DNA of 64,000 nt from Flaviflexus ciconiae (GCF_003971195.1 NZ_CP034593.1:1860001-1924000), one strand, 5' to 3'. Positions 8,782 through 17,216 are shown, counted from the first letter of the stretch. Translations and numbers: made by a program. The notes: a model not told the origin generated them from the sequence alone.

Positions 8782-9345
8782 TTAGCGAAGCTCGTCGATG
8801 GAAAGGGCTGCGAGGTAGGGAACCCCGGATTCCTCGATACGTTCCTTGGCTCCGGTCTTGCGGTCAACAACAACTGCGACGGCAACAACGTCGGCGCCTG
8901 CTTCTCGTGCTGCTTCGAGTGCCTCCAGGGGTGATCCGCCGGTCGTGGAAGTGTCTTCCAGAATAACGACCCTGCGTCCCTCAATGCTGGGGCCCTCAAC
9001 CCGGCGCTTCATGCCGTGGTCTTTCGCGGCCTTGCGGACAACGAAGGCGTCAACGTCAAGGCCACGGGAGGCAGCAGCATGCAGGATTGCGGTGGCGACG
9101 GGATCGGCTCCCATGGTGAGCCCACCAACTGCGTCGGTTTCCCCTGCACCAAAGCCCTGTTCCTCGAGCATGTCGAGCATGACGTGGCCGATCAGGGGTG
9201 CGGCCTCGTGGTGGAGGGTTGCCCTCCGCATGTCGACGTAGTGGTCGGAGACAATGCCGGAGGCGAGGGTGACTTCACCCTCGATGACGGCAAGGTCACG
9301 GACAAGCTGGATGAGGCGCTGGCGCTGCGTATCGTTCGTTTTCAC
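8782..9345 (-). CDS. pyrE: orotate phosphoribosyltransferase
   Basis: Transfers the phosphoribosyl group of PRPP to orotate, giving OMP in pyrimidine synthesis. 187 residues, normal length. The PRPP loop VVILEDTSTTGGSPLEAL and the N-terminal LASGIVSDHYVDMR are diagnostic. It starts with GTG at 9345. A TAGACT -10 box lies six bases upstream, overlapping the stop codon of the preceding SDR gene, so pyrE can be expressed from its own leaderless promoter as well as by read-through. Confidence 0.92.
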   Translation of the reverse strand: MKTNDTQRQRLIQLVRDLAVIEGEVTLASGIVSDHYVDMRRATLHHEAAPLIGHVMLDMLEEQGFGAGETDAVGGLTMGADPVATAILHAAASRGLDVDAFVVRKAAKDHGMKRRVEGPSIEGRRVVILEDTSTTGGSPLEALEAAREAGADVVAVAVVVDRKTGAKERIEESGVPYLAALSIDELR

Positions 9346-9357
9346 GGGGCCAGTCTA
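9346..9357 (-). promoter_or_regulatory. leaderless promoter of pyrE
   Basis: TAGACT on the minus strand (9352-9357) is spaced six bases from the GTG start and overlaps the SDR stop codon. Confidence 0.5.
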
Positions 9358-10122
9358 CTGGCGTCCGGACCGTCCAGGGCCCGCGGTCTTGCGAACCAGC
9401 CAGCGCGGCATGGCTCGTACGACACCAGCCGCCCCCTTATACAGCGGTGAGGGCGTGACGATAACCTGTCCGCGGCGAGCAGCATCAAGCGACCGTGACG
9501 CCACCTTCTCAACCGGGATAAAGGCAATCTCGGGCCACTGGCTAGAATCCACATTCGTGCGCTCGTGGAATTCGGTGTGGACAAGGCCAGGGCAGGACAC
9601 GGTGACGGACACTCCGTAGGGCCTGAGGGTCTCGGCGAGCCCCTCTGAGAAAGTACGAACCCAGGCCTTGTGCGCGGAGTATGTTCCCTGGGCCGTCAGC
9701 GCCGTCATGGACGAAATGTTGAGAATGGCACCGTATCCGCGGCGCGCAAACTCGTTCGCGGCCGCGTGGCAGATGATGAGAACAGCTCGTGCCATGACAT
9801 CGATGCCGCCGAGCTCTCGATCGAGAGATCCACTAATGAAGTCCTGGCCCAGACCAAACCCGGCGTTGTTAACTACCAGGCCAATGGGGCGGTTCCGGTC
9901 GGCCGCTCTTGCGCCAACGGCCTTTGCGCCGTCCTCGGTGGAGAGGTCTGCGGACAGGATCTCAACCTGCTGGCCGGTGAAGTTACGGATCCGCTCCGCG
10001 AGCGCTTCCAGGGCATCAACTCGGCGAGCAACGAGGACAATGTCATTTCCTTCGGCGGCGAGCTGCCATGCGATCTCTTTGCCGATGCCCGATGTTGCGC
10101 CTGTGACGAGTGCGGTTCCCAT
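9355..10122 (-). CDS. short-chain dehydrogenase/reductase
   Basis: A 255-residue classical SDR. It has the NAD(P)-binding TGATSGIGKEIA, the NNAG motif in LVVNNAGFGLG, the catalytic Ser in NISSMTAL, and Tyr-x3-Lys in YSAHKAW. The arginines in VARRVD suggest NADP preference. The substrate is unknown; the C-terminal basic stretch is common in the DltE/YqjQ-like subgroup. It is divergent from the exonuclease gene, with about 30 bases between starts, and has a TAGGCT -10 box six bases before its ATG. Confidence 0.85.
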   Translation of the reverse strand: MGTALVTGATSGIGKEIAWQLAAEGNDIVLVARRVDALEALAERIRNFTGQQVEILSADLSTEDGAKAVGARAADRNRPIGLVVNNAGFGLGQDFISGSLDRELGGIDVMARAVLIICHAAANEFARRGYGAILNISSMTALTAQGTYSAHKAWVRTFSEGLAETLRPYGVSVTVSCPGLVHTEFHERTNVDSSQWPEIAFIPVEKVASRSLDAARRGQVIVTPSPLYKGAAGVVRAMPRWLVRKTAGPGRSGRQ

Positions 10123-10134
10123 GCTTGAAGCCTA
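10123..10134 (-). promoter_or_regulatory. leaderless promoter of SDR gene
   Basis: TAGGCT (minus strand, 10129-10134) is six bases before the ATG at 10122; no Shine-Dalgarno is visible. Confidence 0.45.
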
Positions 10135-10152
10135 GCTGGAATAATGGCCCAC

Positions 10153-10943
10153 ATGAGACTTGCTACGTGGAACGTGAACTCCATCAGGACCCGCTTTGAA
10201 CGTGTTGTCGATTTCTTGGAACGCTCGCAGACGGATGTGCTCGCTATCCAGGAAACCAAGTGCAAGGAGGAGCAGTTCCCCTACGAGGTCTTTGAACAGG
10301 CCGGCTACGAGGTGGCGGTCGCCGGCCTCAACCAGTGGAACGGTGTGGCCATTGTTTCCCGCGTTGGCCTGGAGAACGTGCGGAAGTCGTTCGAGGGCCA
10401 GCCTGCCTTTGCTAAGCCCGATAAGGAACCGGTTGTTGAGCCCCGCGCGATCGCCGCAACCTGCGGTGGCGTGGACGTGTGGAGCCTGTACGTGCCGAAT
10501 GGTCGATCGAACACCGACCCGCACTACACCTACAAGCTGTCGTTCCTCAACACGCTTGCCGAGCAGGGCAGGGGCTGGCTCGAAGCCGACCCGGAAGCTC
10601 AGATCGCTCTCGTTGGTGACTGGAACGTTGCTCCCCTGGACACGGACGTGTGGGACATCGAGGTATTCCGCGACCTGCTATACGTGACCGACCCGGAACG
10701 CCGTGCAATTCAGGCAATTGTGGATGCTGGCTTTGAGGAAGTGACCCGTCAGTACGATACCCAGTACACGTTCTGGGACTATCAGCAGCTCCGGTTCCCG
10801 AAGAACGAGGGAATGAAAATCGACTACCACCACTACTCCCCGCGCTTGCAAAGCGAGTCGATACCGCATTTATCGATCGTGATGAGCGGAAGGGGAAGGG
10901 GAGTTCTGATCATGTCCCCGTTGTCGTTGACTTGCTAGATTAA
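10153..10943 (+). pseudogene. xth: exodeoxyribonuclease III with a -1 frameshift
   Basis: AP endonuclease/3'-exonuclease of base-excision repair, EEP fold. Visible: ATWNVNSIRTR, the metal-binding Glu in IQETKCKEEQFPYE, the catalytic Tyr in SLYVPNG, and VGDWNVAP. After NEGMKIDYHHYSPRL the frame shifts. Removing one base gives a product ending MSGRGRGVLIMSPLSLTC, while the next frame reads AFIDRDERKGKGSSDHVPVV and stops at TAA 10941-10943. The essential C-terminal SDHxPV motif is therefore only reached by restoring one base near 10837-10843 (within CCCCGCG). ATG 10153 is preferred over 10144 because an AATAAT box lies seven bases upstream. Confidence 0.88.
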
Positions 10944-10947
10944 CGCC

Positions 10948-11259
10948 ATGAGCAACGCACCCGGCTACCCGAACCCGTACGCGGCCGCCCCGAATCCGCA
11001 GGCGAACCCCTACGTGTACCAGGCACCGCCTCCGCCACAACGCAAGGTCCCTGGTCGCCTCACCGGAATCCTCGCCATCTGCTTCTTCTGGACGGCCTCA
11101 ATCGGGTGTGCCCTGGGCTTTGTGTCTATCCAGCAATCTCGCCGTGCCGGAACATCGGCAACCCTCGGAATCATCGGATTCATCCTTGGCCTTGCTGTCT
11201 TCATCGGCATCTTCTTCTATGTCCTCTTCGGCGTCCTCGACGTCTGGAAGATCCTGTAA
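10948..11259 (+). CDS. proline-rich small membrane protein
   Basis: A 103-residue protein with an N-terminal proline/alanine/tyrosine-rich cytoplasmic stretch (NPYAAAPNPQANPYVYQAPPP), then two membrane helices (about 42-62 and 72-96) separated by a short loop with QQSRR. This is the layout of DUF4190-like proteins, which often sit near cell-envelope genes. No function can be assigned. It starts four bases after the restored end of the exonuclease gene and probably shares its transcript. It is followed by a good terminator. Confidence 0.75.
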   Translation: MSNAPGYPNPYAAAPNPQANPYVYQAPPPPQRKVPGRLTGILAICFFWTASIGCALGFVSIQQSRRAGTSATLGIIGFILGLAVFIGIFFYVLFGVLDVWKIL

Positions 11260-11306
11260 AAAGAGGCAGCCGGAAGCCCCAGCGGGCCGGATGTCCTCAC
11301 GTATGA

Positions 11307-11343
11307 GTGAAGGCGCCTAGCAGCCGGTGGGCGCCTTCACTTT
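11307..11343 (+). terminator. intrinsic terminator
   Basis: GTGAAGGCGCC (11307-11317) pairs perfectly with GGCGCCTTCAC (11330-11340), followed by TTT. It ends the exonuclease/membrane-protein transcript. Confidence 0.75.
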
Positions 11344-11423
11344 CTGCGATTGATTCGGTGTCGTCGATGTGCCGGACCCGGCGCTGAGGAATAACCCCGG
11401 TATCGGTAGGCCGGGCTGTTGCC

Positions 11424-12191
11424 CTAGAAGTCTTCTCCCGCCCTCATCTTCTCCGTGAGGCCCGGCCACATGTCGATGTGCTTCTGTCCAAAGTTCTCAT
11501 CCCCGAGGTAAACGCCAGCTAACTGAGCGTCGGGGTCGACCCACAGGAACGAACCGGACTGACCAAAGTGGCCGAATGCGCGGGGCGAGAAGGATTCCGC
11601 AAGCCAGTGCGGAGACTTGTCGGCCCTGATCTCAAAGCCAAGGCCCCAGGCATTGTTCTTCTGCCTACCGTAGCCGGGGAGGACCCCGGTGAGCTCACCA
11701 AAGCTCAGGCTGGTGGCTTCCTCGTAGCTTTCCTGGGAGACCAGGGTGGGGGCTAGTAGCTCGCGGGAGAAAGCGGCGAGGTCTTCAGCATTGCCTACAC
11801 CCGAATGTGCCGGGGTGCCTTCAATAAGGATCGAGGACAGCCCGAGGGGTTCGAGGACTGTTTCCTCGATCCATTCCTGGAACTCCATGCCAACCCGTCC
11901 TGCCACATGATCCCCAAGGACTTCGATGCCCTTGTTGGAATAGATCCGGCGGGTGCCAGGCTCGGCCAGGGTGGCACCGTCGTTCAATGGCAGGCCGGAA
12001 GCATGGCCAAGGAGGTGACGGACCGTGGCCGGACCCGCTTCGTCGTCGAGGCTGACGAGATGACGGTCGACGGCGACGAGGGTCGCGTATGTCGCGAACA
12101 GTTTGGTAACCGACGCAAATGGGAAATCTTGCGCTATTTGACCACGAGTTTTTATGACTTTGTCTACTGAGCTGAGAATTACCGCGTCCAC
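11424..12191 (-). CDS. serine hydrolase, beta-lactamase/penicillin-binding fold
   Basis: A 255-residue class-C-type serine hydrolase. It has nucleophile motif SVTK (about residues 27-30), YSN as the second motif, HLLGHASGLP, and HFGQSGSF in the position of the third motif. No signal peptide is seen, so it is probably cytoplasmic (an esterase or D-peptidase relative rather than a resistance enzyme). The sequence starts very close to the SxxK motif and is shorter than most relatives. The GTG start at 12191 has a TACACT -10 box six bases upstream. Confidence 0.78.
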   Translation of the reverse strand: MDAVILSSVDKVIKTRGQIAQDFPFASVTKLFATYATLVAVDRHLVSLDDEAGPATVRHLLGHASGLPLNDGATLAEPGTRRIYSNKGIEVLGDHVAGRVGMEFQEWIEETVLEPLGLSSILIEGTPAHSGVGNAEDLAAFSRELLAPTLVSQESYEEATSLSFGELTGVLPGYGRQKNNAWGLGFEIRADKSPHWLAESFSPRAFGHFGQSGSFLWVDPDAQLAGVYLGDENFGQKHIDMWPGLTEKMRAGEDF

Positions 12192-12207
12192 GTGCTAAGT
12201 GTAGAAC
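12192..12207. promoter_or_regulatory. compact divergent leaderless promoter pair
   Basis: Only 16 bases separate two divergent start codons. The minus-strand -10 box TACACT occupies 12198-12203, six bases from GTG 12191. On the plus strand TAAGTG (12196-12201) is six bases from ATG 12208. The two -10 boxes overlap, and each -35 region must lie inside the other gene. Confidence 0.5.
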
Positions 12208-12969
12208 ATGAGCTCTTGGCTAATTGATATGGATGGTGTCCTCGTACACGAGGGCCTGGCACTTAACGGGGCGAGGGAATTCCTCGACCTTCTTGACGAG
12301 AAGGGTATCCCCCACCTCATCCTGACGAACAACTCGATTTTCACGCCCCGCGACCTAGCGGCGCGGCTCTCCACCTCCGGCATCGAGGTCGACGAGTCCC
12401 GGATCTGGACCTCGGCCCTTGCCACCGCACGTTTCCTCGCCACGCAGTCGGACTCCCGTCGCGCCTACGTGGTTGGTGAAGCGGGACTGACGACCGCTCT
12501 TTACGAAGAGAACTTCATCATGACGACCGCCGACCCGGACTTCGTGATCCTCGGCGAAACACGCACCTACTCCTTCGAGGCGATTACAACGGCAATCCGC
12601 CTCATCCAGAACGGCGCCCGCTTCATTGCAACAAACCCCGATGCGACCGGCCCCTCGGCCGAAGGCGACCTCCCTGCAACGGGTGCCGTTGCAGCCATGA
12701 TCGAGAAAGCAACCGGCCGCACCCCGTTCTTCCTCGGCAAGCCCAACCCGATCATGCTCCGCCACGGCCTCAACAAGATTGGCGCCCACTCGGAGTCGAC
12801 CTCGATCGTCGGTGACCGCATGGATACCGACATCCTCGCCGGTATTGAGGCTGGCCTCACGACCCACCTCGTCCTGACGGGCTCCACAAAGCGGGAAGAG
12901 ATCGTGAAGTTCCCGTTCCGCCCCGATAACGTCCACAATTCTATCGCGGACGTTATCGAATACATCTAG
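12208..12969 (+). CDS. HAD-superfamily (NagD-like, class IIA) phosphatase
   Basis: A 253-residue hydrolase with the DMDGVLVHEG motif I nucleophile (Asp8 and Asp10), motif II in LILTNNS, and motif III/IV in GKPNPIMLRHGL and VGDRMDTDILAG. It fits the NagD/p-nitrophenyl-phosphatase subgroup, which dephosphorylates small metabolites such as sugar phosphates and nucleoside monophosphates. The exact substrate is unknown. It is transcribed divergently from the serine hydrolase gene. Confidence 0.86.
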   Translation: MSSWLIDMDGVLVHEGLALNGAREFLDLLDEKGIPHLILTNNSIFTPRDLAARLSTSGIEVDESRIWTSALATARFLATQSDSRRAYVVGEAGLTTALYEENFIMTTADPDFVILGETRTYSFEAITTAIRLIQNGARFIATNPDATGPSAEGDLPATGAVAAMIEKATGRTPFFLGKPNPIMLRHGLNKIGAHSESTSIVGDRMDTDILAGIEAGLTTHLVLTGSTKREEIVKFPFRPDNVHNSIADVIEYI

Positions 12970-13130
12970 ATCTTGAGCTAGCAGATCGCTCGGATCTCAC
13001 CACCTTTTATCGCACGCGCCCTGGGGAAACTCGGGGCGCGTTGCCATACTCGGGCAACATTTCTGACCCATTCCGTCGCGAAGCTCTCCCCACATTGCAC
13101 CGGTCTCGCATATACAACGTCAATCTCATT

Positions 13131-13151
13131 AGTTATAGTTGAACTAGAACT
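13131..13151. promoter_or_regulatory. palindromic operator upstream of YtrA-type regulator
   Basis: The half-sites AGTTATAGTT and AACTAGAACT flank a central G, a 21-bp palindrome with one mismatch. TATAGT inside it resembles a -10 box. It is 20 bases before the regulator's start, the position expected for autoregulation by a YtrA-type GntR protein. Confidence 0.65.
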
Positions 13152-13170
13152 ACTGGCTAAGGAGGTTGGG

Positions 13171-13692
13171 ATGTTGATCTGGATTGACCCGGCGAATGAA
13201 CGGCCAATCTATGAGCAGATTGCCGACTCGGTACGGCGCTCGGCCGCCCAGGCCGATCTCGTTCCGGGAGATAAGCTCCCTACCGCATCGGATGTTGCTA
13301 CGGGCCTTGGCATTAACAAGCACACGGTTCTCCGCGCATACCAGGAACTGCGGGATGAGGGGCTGGTTGACCTGCGGCGGGGCCGGGGCGCCACGATCAC
13401 TCCGCTCGCCGATGAGTTAGCAAAGCTTCGAAAGGAGGCGGAGGCTCTTGCCCGCCGTGCATCATCCCTCGGCATCGCACAGCCCACCCTCGCCTCACTC
13501 TTTGCCTTCGGTGGCGATAACGAGACCAAGTCCGATGATGTCGACACTCCCCCGCAGGTAGGCACACGGGAGCTCGCTGGCACATCAGCCTCTGCCGACG
13601 TTGACGAACAAACCGACAGCCAGGTGCATTTGCCTACGCCAACCAATCCCCAAACTCAAACCCGCAATGACAATCCGGAGGGAACGCGATGA
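13171..13692 (+). CDS. GntR-family regulator, YtrA subfamily
   Basis: A 173-residue regulator. The GntR winged helix covers residues 1-75 (RPIYEQIADSVRRS, DVATGLGINKHTVLRAYQEL, GLVDLRRGRGATI), followed by a short helical segment in place of a large effector domain, which defines the YtrA type. The last ~55 residues are polar and low-complexity (Thr, Asp, Gln, Pro). The start is preceded by TAAGGAGG. It overlaps the next membrane-protein gene, the usual YtrA pairing, and a palindrome at 13131-13151 is its likely own operator. Confidence 0.88.
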   Translation: MLIWIDPANERPIYEQIADSVRRSAAQADLVPGDKLPTASDVATGLGINKHTVLRAYQELRDEGLVDLRRGRGATITPLADELAKLRKEAEALARRASSLGIAQPTLASLFAFGGDNETKSDDVDTPPQVGTRELAGTSASADVDEQTDSQVHLPTPTNPQTQTRNDNPEGTR

Positions 13693-14738
13693 AAGACCTC
13701 ACGAACATGAATTCTGCGACCGAGCAGGAGCTCGCTTTCGCGAAACGCGTGGCGCGTTTTGTCGGCGTCTACTTCCCTCTTGTTCTCACCCTTGCCGCCA
13801 CCATCCTTCTCATCGTTTGGATGGATCGTATGCCTGATCCGATGGCAACGCATTGGAGCGGTGGGGATGGGCCGGACGGCTACGGTCCCGCCTGGTCAAA
13901 CTTGGCATTGAGCCTCGGCACGGGCATCGGCATCACCGCGCTCTTCGCCCTTATTCCGTTCTTTGAAAGGCGCCGTTCAAAGTCCATCGCCTGGGGTTGG
14001 ACGAATAGGTTTATGGCCGCGATGGCACTGTGGACCGTTAGCTTCATGCAGGTGCTGGCAGTTCTCACCTCGTACGTTCAGCTCGACTTGGAAGACGCTA
14101 CCCAGGCCCCCGGAGTCGGCGCTATCGTCCTCATTGGCCTTGTTGTAGCCACTCTTCTTGGAATCCTTGGCTGGTTTGTGCAGCCGAATCTGACTGTGCA
14201 CGCACCAACCTCCGAGATCACTAATCCCATCAAACTTGCGCCAAGTGCCCGGGCCGCCTGGTTCGGAACAACCTCGATGCCGAAGCCACTCGCGTTCGCG
14301 CTCGTTGCCACCACTCTCGCGTTGCCTATTGTGCTCCTCGTTGAGTTCGCGAGCCCCGATCGTGACACCACAACGATTGTTGTGTTGGCCATCTGTTCCA
14401 TACTCAGCTTGGGCCTCATAGCCACCGTCCTGTCATTCCGCGTGCGGATTGACAAGCACGGGGTTGAGGTTAGGTCAGTGCTGGGGTGGCCGACGTTCCG
14501 GGTTCCTGCCGATGACATTATCGGCGTCGAGGTCCGCGAGATCCACGCATTCTCCGAATACGGCGGATGGGGGATACGAGTGGCCGGTGATCGGTTCGGC
14601 ATCGTCCTGCGCAATAGCGAGGGGTTCATCATCACCCGCAAGAGCCGGTCCCGAACCTTCGCGGTCACCATCGACGATGCTCGCACCGCAGGTTCACTGC
14701 TGGCCCGGATGGCTGAGAACAACAACCGCTCCAAATAG
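13689..14738 (+). CDS. DUF1648-type multipass membrane protein
   Basis: A 349-residue membrane protein. After the first helix comes the DUF1648 signature MPDPMATHW followed by DGPDGYG. About six hydrophobic segments are visible (near 24-44, 73-93, 113-133, 147-167, 197-217, 225-245). The soluble C-terminal portion contains a PH-like/bPH pattern (VRIDKHGVEVRSVLGWPTFRV). Genes like this are commonly coupled to YtrA regulators in Actinobacteria and Firmicutes and are linked to envelope stress, but no activity is established. It starts with ATG overlapping the regulator stop; an in-frame ATG at 13707 is an alternative. Confidence 0.8.
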   Translation: MKDLTNMNSATEQELAFAKRVARFVGVYFPLVLTLAATILLIVWMDRMPDPMATHWSGGDGPDGYGPAWSNLALSLGTGIGITALFALIPFFERRRSKSIAWGWTNRFMAAMALWTVSFMQVLAVLTSYVQLDLEDATQAPGVGAIVLIGLVVATLLGILGWFVQPNLTVHAPTSEITNPIKLAPSARAAWFGTTSMPKPLAFALVATTLALPIVLLVEFASPDRDTTTIVVLAICSILSLGLIATVLSFRVRIDKHGVEVRSVLGWPTFRVPADDIIGVEVREIHAFSEYGGWGIRVAGDRFGIVLRNSEGFIITRKSRSRTFAVTIDDARTAGSLLARMAENNNRSK

Positions 14739-14795
14739 GCGCGTCTCAAGGATCCTGTTTCCTTGGTTCCCGGTTTCCAACCTTCCCGGATCGAC

Positions 14796-14808
14796 TAATC
14801 TCGTGATT
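14796..14808 (+). promoter_or_regulatory. leaderless promoter
   Basis: TAATCT at 14796-14801 is seven bases before the ATG at 14809. TTTCCA at 14773-14778, 17 bases upstream of the -10 box, could be the -35 box. Confidence 0.5.
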
Positions 14809-15282
14809 ATGGATACCGATGCCGCTATCACCGAGTTTTGGGCGGGTGCCCGGAAGGCCCTGCCAGGCCTTCCCGAGAATCCGGCCGTCGCATGGTCTTT
14901 TGGGGCAACACCCAAGCATGCTGACGAGCTTCTCAATCTTGTTCTCGAAGGCACTAAGACAGGAACGGCATCTTCGCTTTGGGACCACCACACCACGGGC
15001 GAACCGATTCCCTACGTGGGCGAGCACAGCATCATCCTCGACGGCCAAGGTTCACCCCGGGCCATTATCGAAACCTACGACGTCCAGATCGCTCTGTTCA
15101 CCGAGGTAACAGCGGAACACGCACATGCTGAGGGAGAGGGAGATCGAACGCTCAAGACCTGGCGGGAGATCCACAGGGAGTTCTGGAAGAAATACTCAGA
15201 AAGCCCCAAGGGCTTCCGGGAGGACATGCCGGTGGTGTGCGAAAGGTTCCGGGTAATCTACCGCGGAGATCCGGGAAACTGA
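14809..15282 (+). CDS. ASCH domain protein
   Basis: A 157-residue ASCH-fold protein (RNA-binding PUA-like beta barrel). Typical marks are ELLNLVLEGTKTGTASSLWDH (the conserved G-T-K-T-A-T-like loop), PYVGEHSIILDGQGSPRAIIET, and the C-terminal WREIHREFWKKY with VVCERFRVIY. Related bacterial proteins include nucleotide-processing enzymes such as N4-acetylcytidine amidohydrolase and likely RNA-binding regulators. This one is not assignable further. It is a single gene with its own leaderless promoter. Confidence 0.82.
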   Translation: MDTDAAITEFWAGARKALPGLPENPAVAWSFGATPKHADELLNLVLEGTKTGTASSLWDHHTTGEPIPYVGEHSIILDGQGSPRAIIETYDVQIALFTEVTAEHAHAEGEGDRTLKTWREIHREFWKKYSESPKGFREDMPVVCERFRVIYRGDPGN

Positions 15283-15301
15283 TCACCTCAAGTGCCTTCA
15301 T

Positions 15302-15338
15302 AGTTTCGTTTGCTCGACGTACCTAACAGTTTCGTTTG
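15302..15338. repeat. pair of 11-bp direct repeats
   Basis: AGTTTCGTTTG occurs at 15302-15312 and again at 15328-15338 (26-base period) in the short gap between the ASCH gene and the end of the arginase-family gene. Function unknown. Confidence 0.45.
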
Positions 15339-15421
15339 GCGGAGTCGACACAGCCAGCAGTTACTGACCTGGCTTCCGTTTCTTCAGCTGATCTTTCGGC
15401 CGTTTCGAACAGTGCCCACTA

Positions 15422-16327
15422 TCAGGAGCCATCCGTCTGGATCAGTGGCATCGCCTCGAGCATCTCAACGGTGGCGAGCAGGCTCCGCGGGATGAACTCT
15501 GCAACGGTGAGGCCAACGACCTCGGAGTCTTTCGACACGTCCGCGACAAGCCTTTGCAGTTGGGCTCGTGTGAGCCCTCCCGGCACCACTCCAAGACCGA
15601 GAACTATTTCATCGCCGTCTACCACATCAACGTCAATGTGGATCGCGACCTTCGAGCATCCGGTCGAACGCATCCAGGCAAGTAGAGACTCCCTTGATGC
15701 ACGCACGTCGTCGGGCGCGAAAGTTTGTAGACCCCACTGCCCGACATGCTCATAGGCATCCTCGGTCCAGTCATGGAGGCCGACGAGCGCTACCCTGCTG
15801 GAGTCCACGGTCGCGGGCAGCAACTCAGCAATCTCGGGGTCACCATGCCCAAGCAAGTGGCTTACGGCCATGGCGTGGTAGCCGTCGTAGCCCGTCTCAG
15901 GCGTATCGACATCGGGGTCCGCATCAACCCAGAGGACAGCAAGGTCATCACCGTATTTCTCGGCGAGGGCCGCGAATGGTGCAACGCTGACCAAGCATTC
16001 CCCACCGAGCGTCAGAATACGATCAGCATCATGCTTACGAATCAGCTCGAGAGCATTCTTTAAGCTCTCCATCACCGTGCCGCGAGACTCAATCCCGTTG
16101 GTCGTACCTTCGTCGCCAGTATCCGGCATCGGCACCACGGCGGTTGGGCCATGATGCTCGGGAAGCACGGCGTCGCGTACGCGCGAACCGACTGCGTAGC
16201 CCTTACGAGCATGTGCCTGGCCAATCTCAGGAACCAGTTGCACAATGTTTTCCCTGGTGGCCCCCTGGTACCGGGGCCAGGCAAGACGGAGTGTGGACGC
16301 GGACGGCAAGATATTCCCACTAGTCAT
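15422..16327 (-). CDS. arginase/agmatinase/formiminoglutamase family protein
   Basis: About 301 residues of the ureohydrolase fold. The three metal-binding segments are recognisable but altered: LGGECLVSVAP in place of GGDHS, VDADPDVDTPET in place of DAHxD, and IHIDVDVVDG for DxDxxD. Several metal ligands are therefore substituted, so metal content and activity may differ from arginase. The ATG at 16327 (MTSGNILPSAS) is chosen because the upstream in-frame extension is basic and unlike the family; its ribosome-binding site is weak. The substrate (guanidino compound) is unknown. Confidence 0.75.
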   Translation of the reverse strand: MTSGNILPSASTLRLAWPRYQGATRENIVQLVPEIGQAHARKGYAVGSRVRDAVLPEHHGPTAVVPMPDTGDEGTTNGIESRGTVMESLKNALELIRKHDADRILTLGGECLVSVAPFAALAEKYGDDLAVLWVDADPDVDTPETGYDGYHAMAVSHLLGHGDPEIAELLPATVDSSRVALVGLHDWTEDAYEHVGQWGLQTFAPDDVRASRESLLAWMRSTGCSKVAIHIDVDVVDGDEIVLGLGVVPGGLTRAQLQRLVADVSKDSEVVGLTVAEFIPRSLLATVEMLEAMPLIQTDGS

Positions 16328-16377
16328 ACAGCGACCGCAACATCGCCTTGATCCGTGCCAGCGCTTTGTCATCATGT

Positions 16378-16407
16378 AGGCAGGTGCCTCCCGGGTGGCA
16401 CCTGCCT
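16378..16407. terminator. hairpin terminator
   Basis: AGGCAGGTGCC (16378-16388) pairs with GGCACCTGCCT (16397-16407). It lies between the minus-strand oxidoreductase remnant and the arginase-family gene, ending transcription of the former. Confidence 0.65.
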
Positions 16408-16440
16408 GGCTACATCAACTTGTGTAATGCTGGGCTGGGC

Positions 16441-17216
16441 TTAGCGCCACCCAAGGGCCGGGGCCACGTGGGTGATGATCGATTCGAGAACGTGGGCGTT
16501 GTAGTCCACGCCCAGCTGGCTCGGCACCGTTAAGAGCAACGTATCGGCGGCCTGAATGGCCTCATCTTCTTTCAACTGCTCAATCAGAGGGTCGGGCTCG
16601 TCAGCATACGTACGGCCGAACATCGACCTGGTGGAGTCGATGTAGCCGAACTGGTCCTTACGGTCCCCGCCTCCAAAGAAGTATTCCTTATCTAGATCGC
16701 TCGTAATCGCAAAGATTGAGCGAGACACGGACACTCGGGCTCGAAGCCGTGGTCGTGCTTCGCCCATTCTTCGCGGAACACCTCAATCTGCTTGCGTTGC
16801 TGTACGTGGAAAGGCTCGCCCGACTCATCATCCTTCAGGGTTGAGGACATGAGGTTCATCCCGAGCTTCGCAGCCCACTGCGCCGTCCCATTCGATCCGG
16901 CGCCCCACCACATTCTTTGACGGAGCCCCTCCGAATAGGGTTCGATCCGGAGCAGGCCCGGAGGGTTCGGGAACATGGGATTGGGATTGGGCTCAGCAAA
17001 CCTGTTACCTTCCAGAACGTGGAGCGCGATCTGGGTCTGCTTCCTCGCCATGTCAGCATCCGTATCGCCCTTCTCCGGCTCAAACCCAAAGTAGCGCCAC
17101 CCGTCAAGGACCTGCTCGGGTGAGCCACGGGAGATGCCAAGCTGTAGTCGACCTTCGGAGATCAGGTCTGCCGATGCTGCATCCTCAGCGAACTGGAGCG
17201 GATTCGCATAGCGCAT
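16441..17216 (-). pseudogene. LLM-class flavin-dependent oxidoreductase, C-terminal part
   Basis: This is the larger, downstream part of a bacterial-luciferase-like monooxygenase gene. It begins in mid-protein at RYANPLQFAEDAASADL; the matching N-terminal part lies 5 kb away at 22274-22527, and the joint is the 8-bp sequence shared at both ends of the inserted element. Family motifs: GRLQLGISRGSPEQ and RMWWGAGSNGTAQWAA. A second lesion, a -1 frameshift in a GGG run at 16737-16739, separates HDHGFEP from RVSVSRSIFAITSDLDKE, and the end reads VLESIITHVAPALGWR. Confidence 0.9.
17209..17216. repeat. left 8-bp junction repeat of inserted element
   Basis: TAGCGCAT is shared with 22274-22281. Joining the two copies restores the oxidoreductase reading frame (IDM followed by RYANPL). 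It is the crossover or target sequence of the insertion. Confidence 0.8.

Noticed and set aside
10890..10915. GGGGAGTTCTGATC resembling the inverse of the 1403-1450 repeat
   Set aside because: In the restored frame it simply encodes the conserved KGKGSSDHV part of exonuclease III, so the likeness is chance.
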